From contig JAJNNX010000023.1 of NCBI GenBank assembly GCA_023159155.1, forward strand, positions 620,001 to 684,000: a DNA stretch of 64,000 bases, written 5' to 3'. The translations under genes and the position numbers were made by a program. The stretch is from Ustulina deusta (taxonomy: Eukaryota; Ascomycota; Sordariomycetes; Xylariales; Xylariaceae). The notes under the pieces are model-generated. The model made no database searches, was not told the origin of the DNA, and saw nothing but the letters and a program-made list of their open reading frames with translations. The number at the start of each line of letters is the position of its first letter. The first letter of the stretch is position 1. Positions 47,960-59,028 of the stretch are shown here, in pieces.

Positions 47960-49880
47960 TTAGCACAAAGGTGTGATCTTCCCCGTCTGCAATTCCCTGC
48001 TGACTGAGCAGGAGACCTCTTCCCAACGCTCTAACGTGTCTGCCTCGGCATCAAATGCATAGAGCCATCTGTTTCGAATCTTGAGGGACTCGGGGTCGAT
48101 CTCCACGCCGTCGTCGACGTCTTTGAGGGCGTTGTGCCATCTGTCACGCAGATCCTCGCCGTTCCTCTGGCTTGCGCGTGTGCGTGCAAACCGGAGTTTC
48201 TCGTATGTCCTCGTCTATGCAAATTGCGTGTTATTTAGTTAAATGCGACGAAATGGGACTTCGCTCGGTGTTTGGTTTGTTTTATGTCGAGAGTTCACTT
48301 ACGGCAAGCGGTATTCTCTCCTTCCCTGCTAGCTTTAGACATACTGCAAGCACGGCACCGCTTTCTGTCGCTTGGCTGGCGCCTTGTGCGCTCGTCGGGA
48401 GATGGGGGTGGCAGCTGTCGCCGAGGAGCGCGATGCTGTGGCTTCGAGGCGATATCCACGTCGGTAATGGGTCGCGGTAACATATCTTCCAGTCGAGACA
48501 TGATGGCGTCTTAGCCACTTCGACATTGAGAGTCAGTAGTTTCTTTCCTGAGATAGGCGATGGTGGTATCGTTCTTGGATGAGCCAAGATGAAAGAGCAC
48601 GAAAAGACGTCTCTGATAATCCTTACCAGCCGCACGGATCCGCGGGTCCACCGTTGCCGTCACGCGTGCTACGTCTTCTAGATCACCCTCTTGGAACCAC
48701 TACAACACTCAGAAGTCAGTTATCGTTATTTCGGGCCATGGCTCGTGGTAGTTCGAAAGCGTGGGTAGCTCGTAGAGTATATTTCGACAGGAAATGACAG
48801 CATTTGACTCTAGCAGTTGCCAACGCAAGGAGAAAATGATACCGAGAGTTGCTCACCGACTCCCGGATCTCCAAGTCGGCCTCGTGCGAGAGCTTCCGCG
48901 TAACGATCCAGTTAAATTCGTCACCGTTCCGGACTAGATATATGTTCCAGTCAGTGATGTTGGCTCACGTGAGGCGATGCTGCGCATCAGACGTGCAGTT
49001 TCCGAAGTGACATATCTCCCCTAGCAAAATTGATGCCGGATTTCCTTACGAGTATTTTGTACCAAATGCGTGTCTTCCCCGATCCTAATGCCACCAGCTT
49101 CAAGATTAGCACAATTCGTTTTCTTCGCCAGTATCCATTTTGCATAGGTATTGTGACAATTCAGGGGCTCTTCGTACCATATATTGACGCAATCATGATC
49201 GACAAATTCTCTGCAGAGAGGGTCCTCTTTGAGGTGTGTTCCCGGGAAATACGCGCGATAGCACGAGTATCCGCTACTCTTTGGCAGGTCCGCGAAACCG
49301 AGCACAAGTTCTCTGGCTCGCGATTTAATACCGTCGGCGCCTATAATGACGTCTGCTGGCACTCTCGTGCCATCGGCGAGTATGATAGCTGGCTGGTTTC
49401 CCGCCTCATCTTCATAGTTCACCACCTCGCACCCCATGCGGATCTCGATGCCGGCATCCTGCACGGCGTCTAAAAAGGCTGTGTGATAATCACCTCTGTG
49501 GCCGATATAGCCCGCCATGTCCATCAGAGGCTGCACCGCTAGGATCTTCCCGTCGTGCCATCGCCGGATCTGCATGTCTGGGGCTTGGTTGCCAATACTT
49601 GTTAGCCGACGGTATAAGCCACGGCCGCCCCACCGCTCGAGGAGCTTGAGCGCATTCTCGCCGAGGCCAAGCGAGTCACCCAGGCGTCGGAATGCTCGTA
49701 GCCTCTCATAGATGATTACTGAGTGCCCATGATGCTTTAGCGCTAGAGCGCATGCACATCCGCCGAGTCCTGCACCGACTACAATCGCTAGGCAGGAGTG
49801 TGAGTACGGTCTGATAGGTGTTGATTGTGTTGGTGTTGCATACCGTTTATTTGACCTCCAGAGGCGTCACTGCTAATCAT
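47960..49880 (-). CDS. FAD-dependent monooxygenase, salicylate-hydroxylase-like
   Basis: Seven exons (49844-49880, 49178-49787, 49050-49084, 48857-48933, 48627-48699, 48303-48517 and 47960-48214) are all phase-consistent and give 433 aa. The dinucleotide-binding motif is VVGAGLGG (G17, G19, G22). The class A flavin motifs follow: the GADGIKSRAREL DG motif, and GDSCHPHLPTSAQGA, which binds the FAD ribityl/pyrophosphate. The order and length match group A para-hydroxybenzoate/salicylate hydroxylases, which use NAD(P)H and O2 to hydroxylate aromatic acids. The substrate cannot be read from sequence. The C-terminal helix block (WHNALKDVDDGVEIDPESLK) is common in fungal members. There is no secretion signal. 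The 35-nt exon 3 and 77-nt exon 4 are supported by restored family-like sequence (LRNGDEFNWIVTRK). Confidence 0.9.
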
Positions 49881-50317
49881 ATCGCTTAATGTGCCAATTT
49901 TGAGTTCTGCACTTAGACGAGGGGGCAGTTGTTGACGAGTAGAATTATAGATTTATAAGCTACTGTATGATGTATAATTATGGAAACTATACGACCCTGT
50001 TCAGACCATGTGGTATCTGCCGAGAACAAGATGGTTCCGACCCCGCGTTGTCTGTGGTCGGCAATCCGTACGTTGGGGAACTATCATTGTGGGCATGGGG
50101 ACGCTTTCTATTGTGCAGATTCTCTCCTGCTAGTAGCCACTTATGGATTTTTCTCTCCCTTGTCAGGTATCAAGAGACAGGCCGATCGATATAAGCGGGA
50201 TAAAAGGAAAGCCAAGGCCCTAGTAGGTTTATATCGACGAGAGAAGAAAACGATTTCCAGGAAACAGTAGTTACTCCATGTGGGCCTGGCTTCGTGTCCT
50301 CGGCTTCAATTCGGTTA
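49881..50317. other. Intergenic spacer
   Basis: About 440 bp between two minus-strand genes, covering the promoter of the flavoprotein gene. Nothing else is seen. Confidence 0.5.
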
Positions 50318-51524
50318 TCACCTCATCTCCCATATCTTCCGCAAACCGGATAAACCGATGAAAAGTGCTTCGTCAGTCCTGATAGTCCGGCTTCCCTGAG
50401 ATGGCAAGATATTAACCCAATGATCAAACAACTCCTTGGTCCGTCCTCTCGCAATGCCCATATCCTGCAATGCTGGGTCATTCTCGGCGGCGTACTCGAG
50501 GCCACGGGGCCCCCCAAAGACAACCAGAAGATGACGAAAGTTAGACTGGTCTTTCTTCTTCTTTTCGGGGAAGGCCTCGGGTATCGACAAGCCGCGTTCA
50601 GACGTGCCGACGCTCATATCGTACCCGCCGTCGTAGCTGCTCTCTTCAAACACGGCGGCTAGCGAGTTGCACCGTCGGACAGCATAGCCCCAGTAGTAAC
50701 CCCCTTCGGTCCTAGGAGTAGCCGGGTCTACGGGTTCACCCATTGACCAGTCATTCTCATCGATCCGAAGGGTGATACGGGTCTTGGGTGGAACGTCGTG
50801 GCTAATGGTTACTGGATTCTTACGACCGACGTCTACAAGGGTACCGGACCCGTTCGCAGGGGCACCGGAAGTGGTGACGCCCTCACAGTAGGGGAGCCAA
50901 TCCGTGTGATGGGGGTGAGAAGGGATATCCAGGCTCGCCATGAGGCCGGCGGCTTTGAGGTTAGGATGTAGGGGGAGCAGAGTGCGGCGCATGAAGGGCG
51001 GCATCTCCATGTACTGTAGGAGGTGGTCAAGATACCCACACGGGTCAACGTCGCCTGTGTAGCCAGCAGGGTCTACGTTGGTGGGACGTGAGTCCATGGG
51101 TGAGTCGTCAAAGATGACAATCTCGTCTATCCCAAAGACGGCCAGAGCGCGGGCAATATGCGAGACAACGCCGGTTCGTTGATCATCACGACGGCAGCTG
51201 CGGTTGATATTAGCGACAACGTGGCGTAGGATACAGGTGAATCTACCCTCCTCTATCGATGCAGATGCAGATACAGGTATATATATAGAGAGAGAGAGAA
51301 GCAGACAGTGATGACCTACGTGGATAATACACTTCCCGGGAGAGCGATAGACACGGTCCATTCCCTGCCACCCGAGGGTTTGAAGAAAGCACTTGGTTTG
51401 GAAGTATCTACATAATCCCCCTCCCTCGTAATCCGTCGTTTCTGGAGACAAGTCAGCAAGGGCAACAAATGGGTTTTATGATGGATGCATTTACCTTTTG
51501 CCTATCCTGGTCATAGTAAGACAT
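50318..51524 (-). CDS. SPOUT-fold RNA methyltransferase, SPOUT1/C9orf114-like
   Basis: Three exons, 51495-51524, 51320-51441 and 50318-51197, give 343 aa. The protein starts MSYYDQDRQK. Core motifs follow in order: REWTVSIALPGSVLS; a helix of the HIARALAVFGIDEIVIFD type; DPCGYLDHLLQYMEMPPFMR; and near the end LLVVFGGPRGLE and SRTIRTDEALFIGLSGL, the knotted SAM-binding part of the SPOUT fold. The human homologue SPOUT1 (CENP-32) is an RNA methyltransferase linked to centromere and spindle function; fungal roles are less known. The 122-nt second intron holds a dinucleotide microsatellite. It is divergently placed from the thioredoxin gene, with 656 bp between starts. Confidence 0.9.
51278..51299. 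repeat. TA/GA dinucleotide microsatellite in an intron
   Basis: A TA run passes directly into GAGAGAGAGAGA within the second intron of the SPOUT1-like gene. On the transcript it gives a pyrimidine-rich stretch upstream of the acceptor. Confidence 0.8.
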
Positions 51525-52180
51525 TCCACATATAATGAGTCTTAATAGAGATACGGGCAAACGTTAGCACACTACAATTAACAGTAAATGCGCATGGAAA
51601 TATGCTGCACTTAGATGAGAAATCTGGGTGGATGGAACCATTGTAAAAGTTGTGCCGGCAGAATTGTAACCGCACTATTCACCACCTACCAATCCTAGAG
51701 CGCTAACTAGGAGGTTTGTGCATATGAATTATGTAGTAAATAGTAGGCACTAGACTAGGTACCCGCCGACTGTACTGAGTAAGGATCGCCGATACCCCTG
51801 CCGTTCCCTAAGAACCCCGCCATAGAAGTCCAGCCGTATTCGGTAAGGTCACTACCTCCAGTTTGCTAGTAGTACTTATATAAGCAATGATACCTGTAGG
51901 TAGGTACCTAGGTACTTATTTATAACGTACCTACCTGTACCGACTAAATGGGGCATTGTTAAGGCAAAATGTCATTGTCATCTCCCCACTAAGCTTCCTT
52001 GCCTACTACCTACTACACGTAGTTCTCTCCCTTCTCCAGTCCGCGTTGATATCGACTACTTCCTAGACTAGACAGGTCGACCTGTATCCGGCGCCGGCAA
52101 CTTACCAGACACCTATCTACCAACGTTCAACAAACCACCGACAATATAGCGCATACACAGAAGACTCGAAACGAGACACA
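51525..52180. promoter_or_regulatory. Divergent promoter region between SPOUT1-like and thioredoxin genes
   Basis: Both flanking genes start outward from this 656-bp spacer, so it must hold both promoters. It contains a dense run of TAGGTAGGTACCTAGGTA-type motifs (51896-51935). No TATA box is convincing. Confidence 0.5.
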
Positions 52181-53048
52181 ATGAGTGGAACGGTGAACAT
52201 CGCCTCGTCAGGCGAGTGGCAGCGCATTCTGGCTTCCTCCACCATCGTCGTCACTGACTGTAAGTCGACCCGCACAACCTCTGCCGGCATCGCAGGCACA
52301 CGTAGCGCACGCAGCACATATACTGATCCATCCATGTCCGGTATTCTAGTCTATGCCGACTGGTGTGGCCCCTGCAAGATGATTGCGCCCACCTTCGAGT
52401 CCCTCTCTACCAAGTACACCAAGCCCGGCAAGATCACCTTCTGCAAGGTCAACGTCGACAACCACCAGTCCATCGCCCAGTCGAACGGCGTCAGCGCCAT
52501 GCCCACCTTCCTCATCTTCAAGAGCGGCTCCGTTATTGAAACCATCAGGGGCGCCAACCCTCCCGCCCTCACAGCTGCCGTCGAGAAGGCCGTCAAACTG
52601 GCTGGCGCTGCTGCGCCGGGCGCGTCCTTCGCCATACCCGGCCGGACACTAGGTGGTGGCGGAAGCAGCAGCGGCGCCGTATCGGCTCGGAGAGGCGGGA
52701 CCAGTACCCTAGGGGGCCGGTCGTGGACGAGTTTCAGCCCCTTCAATTTCATCAATTCACTGCTTACCTTCTTTGGACTCTATGTCGTCTCTTTGTTATC
52801 GGTACGTCTCCACCCTGTGCCTCGGGAGGTGTATCCGAGCGACCACCTGCCTAGGCTTCTCTCCTATGCTAATCGTGTTGCAGTTCGATCCTTATAAGGC
52901 GGCCGAGCGTTCCGATTTTAATCTCAACAAACCGAGAGCACCACCGGCACCAATCAGGCCGGGCGGCAACAGGTCGGCGGGGGGAGCAAGCGCTCCTGGC
53001 CGACCGAGCGGTGGTGTCCGGACTTTGGCCGATCTGGGCGGCAGCTAG
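52181..53048 (+). CDS. Thioredoxin-domain protein with C-terminal membrane segment
   Basis: Exons 52181-52259, 52350-52801 and 52884-53048 give 231 aa. A canonical thioredoxin fold spans about residues 5-115: the active site is WCGPCK (C32, C35), with KVNVDNHQSIAQSNGVSAMP supplying the cis-proline. The C-terminal third is a Gly/Ser/Arg linker, then a hydrophobic segment FINSLLTFFGLYVVSLLS, then a short basic Pro/Gly-rich tail. There is no N-terminal signal, so the redox domain should face the cytosol, with the protein held at a membrane near its C-terminus. The first intron falls immediately before the active site, as in many fungal thioredoxin genes. The target membrane is unknown. Confidence 0.9.
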
Positions 53049-53788
53049 GAGTACAATAGGTGACTGCCGACTTGAGTCTGTAAATAGCCGATGTAAATGG
53101 TTATAGGTCCTTGTATGAACAAGATGGGGCGTTTACCGTCGGGTCTTTCATGATATATAGCGCCGTTAGTTTTTCAGTTTTATCTTTATCTTGGTACCAT
53201 TCGACATTACTCTTTCCTCCGAAATTATCTCATGTCCTGTTTTACTCTACCTTTTCACCGACACTCAACTTAGCTTTCGTGGTGATGATATCAACTCAGA
53301 AGCAAACGGCTAAATACCACGAGTAGTACTTAGTTCTGTCCCTCACAGTGGTGGCACTACTCAGGTAATTTCCATTTGCGAGATATGCGCCAATATGCTC
53401 ATACTAAGTAGATACCTACCTAGGTCGATAAAACGTTAGGCAAGTGATCGAGCACACATTGTCTACGAAAATATCTGAGTTGCGAAAAGGAAGCTATCCT
53501 AAACTAAAGGAGAACAACCAGCCAGCATCATACCTACTATATCTACTAGGTAGTGTAGAAGACAACCTAATGCATGCTATCGACTACCTACTACCTGGCT
53601 AGGTTAGATACCTACTTAGTATTTAATCTAGGTATATGCCGTGTTTTAATTGGTGCCGCTACCTAATCCCTGTAAATCCATGCACGAGCCAGGACTCGGA
53701 AAAGTCGACATCAAAAAAAAGTGATCAAGGAACTTCAATTTTGCATCCTACCTCCTAGTAAAATTACACAACGATTTACTAAAGGCGC
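53049..53788. other. Intergenic spacer rich in TACCTA/TAGGTA motifs
   Basis: 740 bp. Motifs of the ACCTACCTAGG and CTACTAGGTAG types recur at about 53412, 53530-53556 and 53585-53635. It includes one GTAGTGTA octamer (53550). Confidence 0.5.
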
Positions 53789-56293
53789 ATGATGCTGTCA
53801 GCGTCAAGAGTTCAAAAGTCGTGTCCTCAATGTAGACGCCAGCTTTTAAACCTTTTAGAGAACACTTTCAGACATGCGCAATCAGATGCGCCAGCTCTTC
53901 CTCGGTGTCGACCCACGCCGCATCCAAGAGCCGAGAGATCTCGCCGTGTCACGTTCAGATGTTTCTCAAGCTCGCCACCCAGATTCCAGGAGGCGCAGCC
54001 CGAAGCGCAGCCCGAAGCCCCACCTGACGTTCACCCGGAAACCTACCCTCCGAAACCCGACGACGATATTGAGCTAATCGTCCGACAGACAAGGCATACC
54101 TTTGGCGACACATTACCGAAGGGGTACCTGAATGACGAGGAGTACAAGCTTTATAAGAGACTCTACGGCCCGCCCCTTCGCGAAACACAACCAGATGACG
54201 TGGGCATGCCCATACCGCCCAATGCTGTTGAAGACGAATATCCCTACGAATCCTCGGAGAAGGTCTTGTTGCGAGAGACGGAAGATGGCCAGTTTGAGGA
54301 GGTCGTGTATGAGACCGCGGAGATGTTCTCTCCCCCACCTACGCCATCATCTGCCGAGAGCGGTAACGTGGCAAGTGAGTCTACATCTGAAGATATCACA
54401 GTCCAAGACCTACCATCCGAAGCCGGTCTCACTTACATCAACGCCGTCGCTAAAAACCGGCGCGAGTTCAATGCTCTTTTGAAGTTGCAAAAGGACTTTG
54501 AAGCCGCTTCACTACGACCGCCCGAGGAAGACGTGGAAGAAGAGGAACCAAGAGAAGAAGAGAAAGAGGAAGAGGAGGAGGAGGAGGAGGAGGAGGAGAT
54601 AGATGAGGAAGATGATACCGAACCCGACGCCACTTTTGGGCATCTCGCCGATCGTGTTCACGAGTTCTCTCGGATCGGCCATTGGAGAACTAATCCAAGT
54701 ACTCTGCAACTCCCGAAGGCTGATTTTGTCACACCCATTACCAAGCTACTTGATCGAACCGATATCAAACACGTCAGAGAAGCCGCAGAGAAGGCTTTTG
54801 GTGGTCCTGGGCTTCCCTTTTCTGTAGCCACGCCCGCTTCGAAACGGAACGTCGAACAGAAGCCCGTTCTTATGGCCGCTGGCCACCATAGAATGTCAGA
54901 AATCGAGGCCGATGCCTTCATTGCCACCTTGTTGCCTGGTATGTATTCGTCGGTGATGAGTGTCTTGGTCGAGGTTCGAAAACGACTTGGATCCCAATGG
55001 ATGACGCAACTCATGTCGAGGGGTAATGGTGATGGGCCGCGAGTCCTGGATGTCGGCACTGGCGGGGCTGGCCTAGTTGCTTGGGAACAGGTTTTGCAGG
55101 CCGAGTGGGACCTAGCCCGTGAGAAAGGTAGGAAGGCGGGATTTACCCCCCCAGGCAAGAAAACGGCCGTCGTGGGTTCAGAGCAATTGCGACAACGTGT
55201 TTCACGATTCCTTCATAACACTACATTCCTGCCTCGGCTACCAGACTACCTGCACTCAGGCGACCACCCTGACAAGTTAGAGGGAGGTGAAGCTTCACTG
55301 CCGAGGAAACAATTCGACATTATCATTGCATCGCACCAGCTGATGCCCATCAAGGAGGGGTTTAGGCGCAAGGCAATGTTGGATAATCTGTGGGAAATGC
55401 TTTCGCCCGAAGGCGGTATACTTATCGTTATGGAGAAAGGCCATCCCCGAGGTTTTGAGGCCGTCGGTGACGTGCGGGCTCGTCTCCTCGACGAGTTCAT
55501 CGTGTCGCCTACTTCGGGTCCGCGACCTGAGCCTATCGAGCCTGAGACAAGACGAGAGCGTGAACCAGGAATGATCATCGCTCCCTGCACTAACCACAAG
55601 GCTTGCCCCATGTACCTCACTCCCGGCCTTACCCCCGGCCGCAAGGACTTCTGCCGCTTCAGTCAGCGCTTCATCCGTCCCCCGTTTTTACAAAACGTGC
55701 TGGGAGCGACCCATAGAAATCACGAAGACATAGACTTCAGCTTCGTCGCCGCGCAGCGTGGCACGTTACCTGGCACGTTACCCGGCACAGAGAAGCTCGC
55801 GTTGCCTATCCAAGGACGTGACGCTACAGACAACGCTTTTGGTGGGTATGAAAATTCGCCGACAACTCCTGATCCTCTATCGCTACCCCGAAACATCCTA
55901 CCACCGATCAAGCGGCAAGGACATGTGATTTTAGACCTGTGTACACCAGCCGGCACACTAGAACGGTGGACGGTGCCCAAGAGCTTTAGCAGGCAAGCCT
56001 ACCGAGACGCGCGCAAGGCGAAATGGGGTGATCTCTGGGCCCTGGGAGCGAAAACCCGGGTGGCGAGACCGGTCCGGCTTGGGAAGGGGCGGGCAGCGCC
56101 CAACGATGGTGGTGTGAGAGCTCAGCAGGCGGCGCGGGCTGGCAAGGCGAGGGTGATCACGCTCGACGCGGACGCCGGTGGCATCTTCCGGGCGTCAGAA
56201 GCAGACAAGGCCTCTCTGCCCCAGAGGCGAACGAAGGGTGGCAAGAAGAGCAAACCCCCCAACCTCATGAAGGAACTTGGTTTAACCCCCTAA
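53789..56293 (+). CDS. RSM22: Mitochondrial ribosome assembly factor Rsm22 (METTL17-like)
   Basis: Intronless, 834 aa. The Rsm22/METTL17 family is methyltransferase-like and is needed for small mitoribosomal subunit assembly. The SAM-binding-like loop is PRVLDVGTGGAG, followed by FDIIIASHQLMPI and LLSPEGGILIVMEKG-type strands. The cysteines that ligate a 4Fe-4S cluster in METTL17 appear conserved: C600 and C606 (CTNHKAC), C622 (DFCRF) and C718 (LDLCTPAG). The N-terminus is basic and acid-poor, consistent with mitochondrial import. A mid-N-terminal linker contains a near-pure glutamate run (about 250-275). The basic C-terminal tail would suit rRNA contact. The long divergent N-terminal half, to about residue 330, is longer than in animal homologues. 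Confidence 0.93.
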   Translation: MMLSASRVQKSCPQCRRQLLNLLENTFRHAQSDAPALPRCRPTPHPRAERSRRVTFRCFSSSPPRFQEAQPEAQPEAPPDVHPETYPPKPDDDIELIVRQTRHTFGDTLPKGYLNDEEYKLYKRLYGPPLRETQPDDVGMPIPPNAVEDEYPYESSEKVLLRETEDGQFEEVVYETAEMFSPPPTPSSAESGNVASESTSEDITVQDLPSEAGLTYINAVAKNRREFNALLKLQKDFEAASLRPPEEDVEEEEPREEEKEEEEEEEEEEEIDEEDDTEPDATFGHLADRVHEFSRIGHWRTNPSTLQLPKADFVTPITKLLDRTDIKHVREAAEKAFGGPGLPFSVATPASKRNVEQKPVLMAAGHHRMSEIEADAFIATLLPGMYSSVMSVLVEVRKRLGSQWMTQLMSRGNGDGPRVLDVGTGGAGLVAWEQVLQAEWDLAREKGRKAGFTPPGKKTAVVGSEQLRQRVSRFLHNTTFLPRLPDYLHSGDHPDKLEGGEASLPRKQFDIIIASHQLMPIKEGFRRKAMLDNLWEMLSPEGGILIVMEKGHPRGFEAVGDVRARLLDEFIVSPTSGPRPEPIEPETRREREPGMIIAPCTNHKACPMYLTPGLTPGRKDFCRFSQRFIRPPFLQNVLGATHRNHEDIDFSFVAAQRGTLPGTLPGTEKLALPIQGRDATDNAFGGYENSPTTPDPLSLPRNILPPIKRQGHVILDLCTPAGTLERWTVPKSFSRQAYRDARKAKWGDLWALGAKTRVARPVRLGKGRAAPNDGGVRAQQAARAGKARVITLDADAGGIFRASEADKASLPQRRTKGGKKSKPPNLMKELGLTP
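54556..54617 (+). repeat. GAG/GAA trinucleotide run encoding poly-Glu
   Basis: An in-frame purine trinucleotide tract within RSM22 encodes a glutamate-rich linker. Such tracts vary in length by slippage; it does not touch the conserved core. Confidence 0.8.
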
Positions 56294-57023
56294 TATGTGA
56301 AAAAAGGAATTTGTAGTAAAATGTACGTACCATCCAAGTATTTGTATGAATGGGCTCACCTGGATAGGTGACATGTACGTGCCTGTTGTAGGTGGAGATG
56401 CCAAGGTAAGGCGCAGCTGAAATGTCCATATTCTAACATCAGGTATAGGTGGTATATTATAAGATCTATGTGCTATATGTATTATCACACCTTTCCAGTA
56501 CTTTTCGCCAACTACGACCACTGGAATAATTTTGGGCACTCGACTGTCATTTCTCCGCTGTAATAGATGATCTGCCATCAAATGGGAGCAATATCAGTGC
56601 CCCTCCTTTGGTAAGTCCGATGCAACGTTTAGTCCAGTACCTGCATCTCCGCCGACAGCCCGCGGGGATGTACATGCAGTGACGGGTAAGCCGAATTTCG
56701 TTGATTGGCTCGACACCCAGATAAGAAAACCCCCCGCTAAAATATTGGCCGGCGGGACATCTGTCTGTCATGAATTATCACTACCACGACACGTATTTTA
56801 TTAATGCGACCATGGTCGACCCTGGGTCCCTGGCTTGCCACTCTTCTTTCTTCTTTCTTCTTCGTGGCCTCTACGAGATGGCGACATGAATATCTATTTT
56901 GCCCGCCTGTGCTTATAAGTTATTGCTCATCCCGGTAACCTCGATCGAGTGTATCTGGCGCGCACACTCACGCAGTCGCTCGCTTTCCTCACTACTGTTG
57001 CCGTAGTCCAAAACACGCCCACA
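56294..57023. other. Intergenic, promoter of MET1
   Basis: 730 bp between two plus-strand genes. A CTTT-rich stretch at 56843-56866 precedes the MET1 start. No regulatory site is assigned with confidence. Confidence 0.45.
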
Positions 57024-58801
57024 ATGTCGCCTCGTGTTTCTCTGCTGACGGCCGTCAATGCCGAATCACACGTTCACTTGATTATTGGCTCCAATTCCTT
57101 GGCTGCTGCTCGATGTGGCCAGTCGCTGGCCGCCGGCGCATCGCCTGTGCTGCTTGCGCCAGAGGCGACAGAACTTCACTATGCTCTACAACAGAGGGTA
57201 GACGATGGCGAGGTCCAGTGGGTGAAGGAGGCCTTCCAGGAGAGCCACCTCTTCACGCTGGGAAGGGCAGACATCGACCACGTAGTCGACGCCGTCTTTG
57301 TCACTTCGGGCTCGAGGGGCAATGATCTCTGTATGCTACCTATGCTGCCATGGCTCCCTAGCGTTTGCTCTTTGCTAATTCAGAGCAACAAGGCTCGCGC
57401 ATATCCTCTCTCTGCAAGCGAAATCGGATTCCCGTCAACGTCGTCGATGCCCCCCAGCTCTGCTCCTTTTCCCTCCTCTCGACCCATACCGATGGCCCTC
57501 TCCAGATCGGCGTTACCACAAATGGTCGCGGCTGCAAGCTGGCGTCTAGAATACGCCGCGAGGTCGCCGCCTCACTCCCTCAAAACCTCGGTAGCGCATG
57601 CCTCAGGCTGGGCAACGTTCGTAAACGAATCCAGGCAGAGGACCATCTGCTACATCTGGTCCAAGCCGACTGTGGTGACGGCGATGACTCAGTCGACCAG
57701 CCCGCGACCTTCAATAGGCTGGTAACCGATGCCGATCTCGATGCTGCTAAGAACAGGCGCATGCGGTGGTTAAGCCAGGTCTGCGAATACTGGCCATTGA
57801 AGCGGCTAGCCGCGATTACCGATGACGACGTATGTACTATCCTGAAGTCTTACGAGACGGTCAGCTCGCCCGAGCCTATCGGCCAGGATACACTACCAAA
57901 TCATTCCAAGAACAACGGTCGAATCATTCTTGCCGGCTCTGGCCCCGGGCATCCAGATCTTTTAACTCGAGCTACCTACAAAGCCATACAAAGCGCCGAT
58001 CTCGTTCTAGCAGACAAGCTTGTTCCTGCCGGTGTTTTGGACTTGATACCTCGGAGGACGCCCGTCCAGATTGCGCGCAAGTTCCCCGGTAATGCCGACG
58101 CCGCGCAGAACGAGCTCCAGGAGATGGCTATAGCCGGCGTGCGGGAAGGCAAGACAGTTCTGCGCTTGAAGCAAGGCGATCCATACATCTATGGACGGGG
58201 AGGGGAAGAGGTAGAATATTTCCGCAATCAGGGTCTTGGCGACAAGGTGGTCGTCTTACCCGGGGTTACGTCTGCTCTGTCAGCCCCTCTTTTCGCCAAT
58301 ATTCCTTCCACACAGCGCGATGTTGCCGACCAGGTTCTCATCTGCACTGGTACTGGGAAAAGGGGGAAACCGCCCGCACCGCCTGAGTATACGCCTACCC
58401 GGACGGTCGTCTTCCTTATGGCATTACATCGCATAGCAGGACTTGTCGAAGAACTAACCGAGGATCTAGAAATAGAAGACCCTTCACAGAAAGAGGAAGC
58501 AGGTCCGCCTGTAGTTCAGGAAGGATTGAATTTAACGTCAAACCAAAGGGTGCTGTGGCCAAGGGACACACCTTGTGCTGTCATCGAGCGCGCAAGCTGT
58601 CCCGATCAGAGGGTAATTAGAACCACACTAGACAAGGTTGTCGAGGCGATCGAGCAAGAGGGCAGCAGGCCCCCTGGCCTTCTGGTCGTCGGGCGCGCCT
58701 GTGGGTTCCTAAACATGTTGGAAAGTACTTCCGCTTGGAAGGTTGAAGAGGGTTTCAGCGGCTTAGACATCACGGGCGGTCGAGATTTAGCAGCCGCATA
58801 A
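57024..58801 (+). CDS. MET1: Uroporphyrinogen-III C-methyltransferase, siroheme synthase
   Basis: Exons 57024-57330 and 57393-58801 give 571 aa. The C-terminal half is a tetrapyrrole methylase: ILAGSGPGHPDLLT opens the SAM site, then DLVLADKLV, then LRLKQGDPYIYGRGGEE and VLPGVTSALSAP. It makes precorrin-2 from uroporphyrinogen III for siroheme, the cofactor of sulfite and nitrite reductases. The N-terminal 250 residues resemble Met8/CysG (HLIIGSNSLAA, then IPVNVVDAPQLCSF and LQIGVTTNGRGCKLASRIR), so dehydrogenase/chelatase function is possible but not shown. The start is the first ATG in frame. The acceptor is AACAAG (57392); the nearer TTCAG would create a TAG stop at the junction. Confidence 0.93.
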
Positions 58802-59028
58802 TTCCACGTGAGACGGCTTTGAGCATCTGCTATGGCACACGGGGGTAGCATTTGAGCGACATTGATGGGTCTATTCTAAATCAAATTGCTTGATTTACAG
58901 TTCGGGAACAATCTACCTTTAACACTTCCTCCACTGCTCATCTTCCCCCTCCTCAGCAAATCTGTACATCGCTTCACCTTCCCAATTTACCTGCCTCGGG
59001 GCCTATGGTTGACTTTGGTATCTTGTAT
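58802..59028. other. Short convergent spacer
   Basis: 227 bp separate the MET1 stop from the stop of the oxygenase-like gene on the other strand, so the two 3' UTRs probably overlap. Confidence 0.5.

Noticed and set aside
38018..49880. A secondary-metabolite cluster of HD hydrolase, alpha/beta hydrolase, P450 and flavoprotein
   Set aside because: No polyketide, peptide or terpene synthase is present, housekeeping genes are interleaved (LIP5, Nudix), and no pathway regulator lies inside.
43815..58801. A denitrification/nitrite-assimilation cluster linking the CYP55-like P450 and MET1
   Set aside because: The genes are 12 kb apart with unrelated genes between them, and no nitrite reductase is present.
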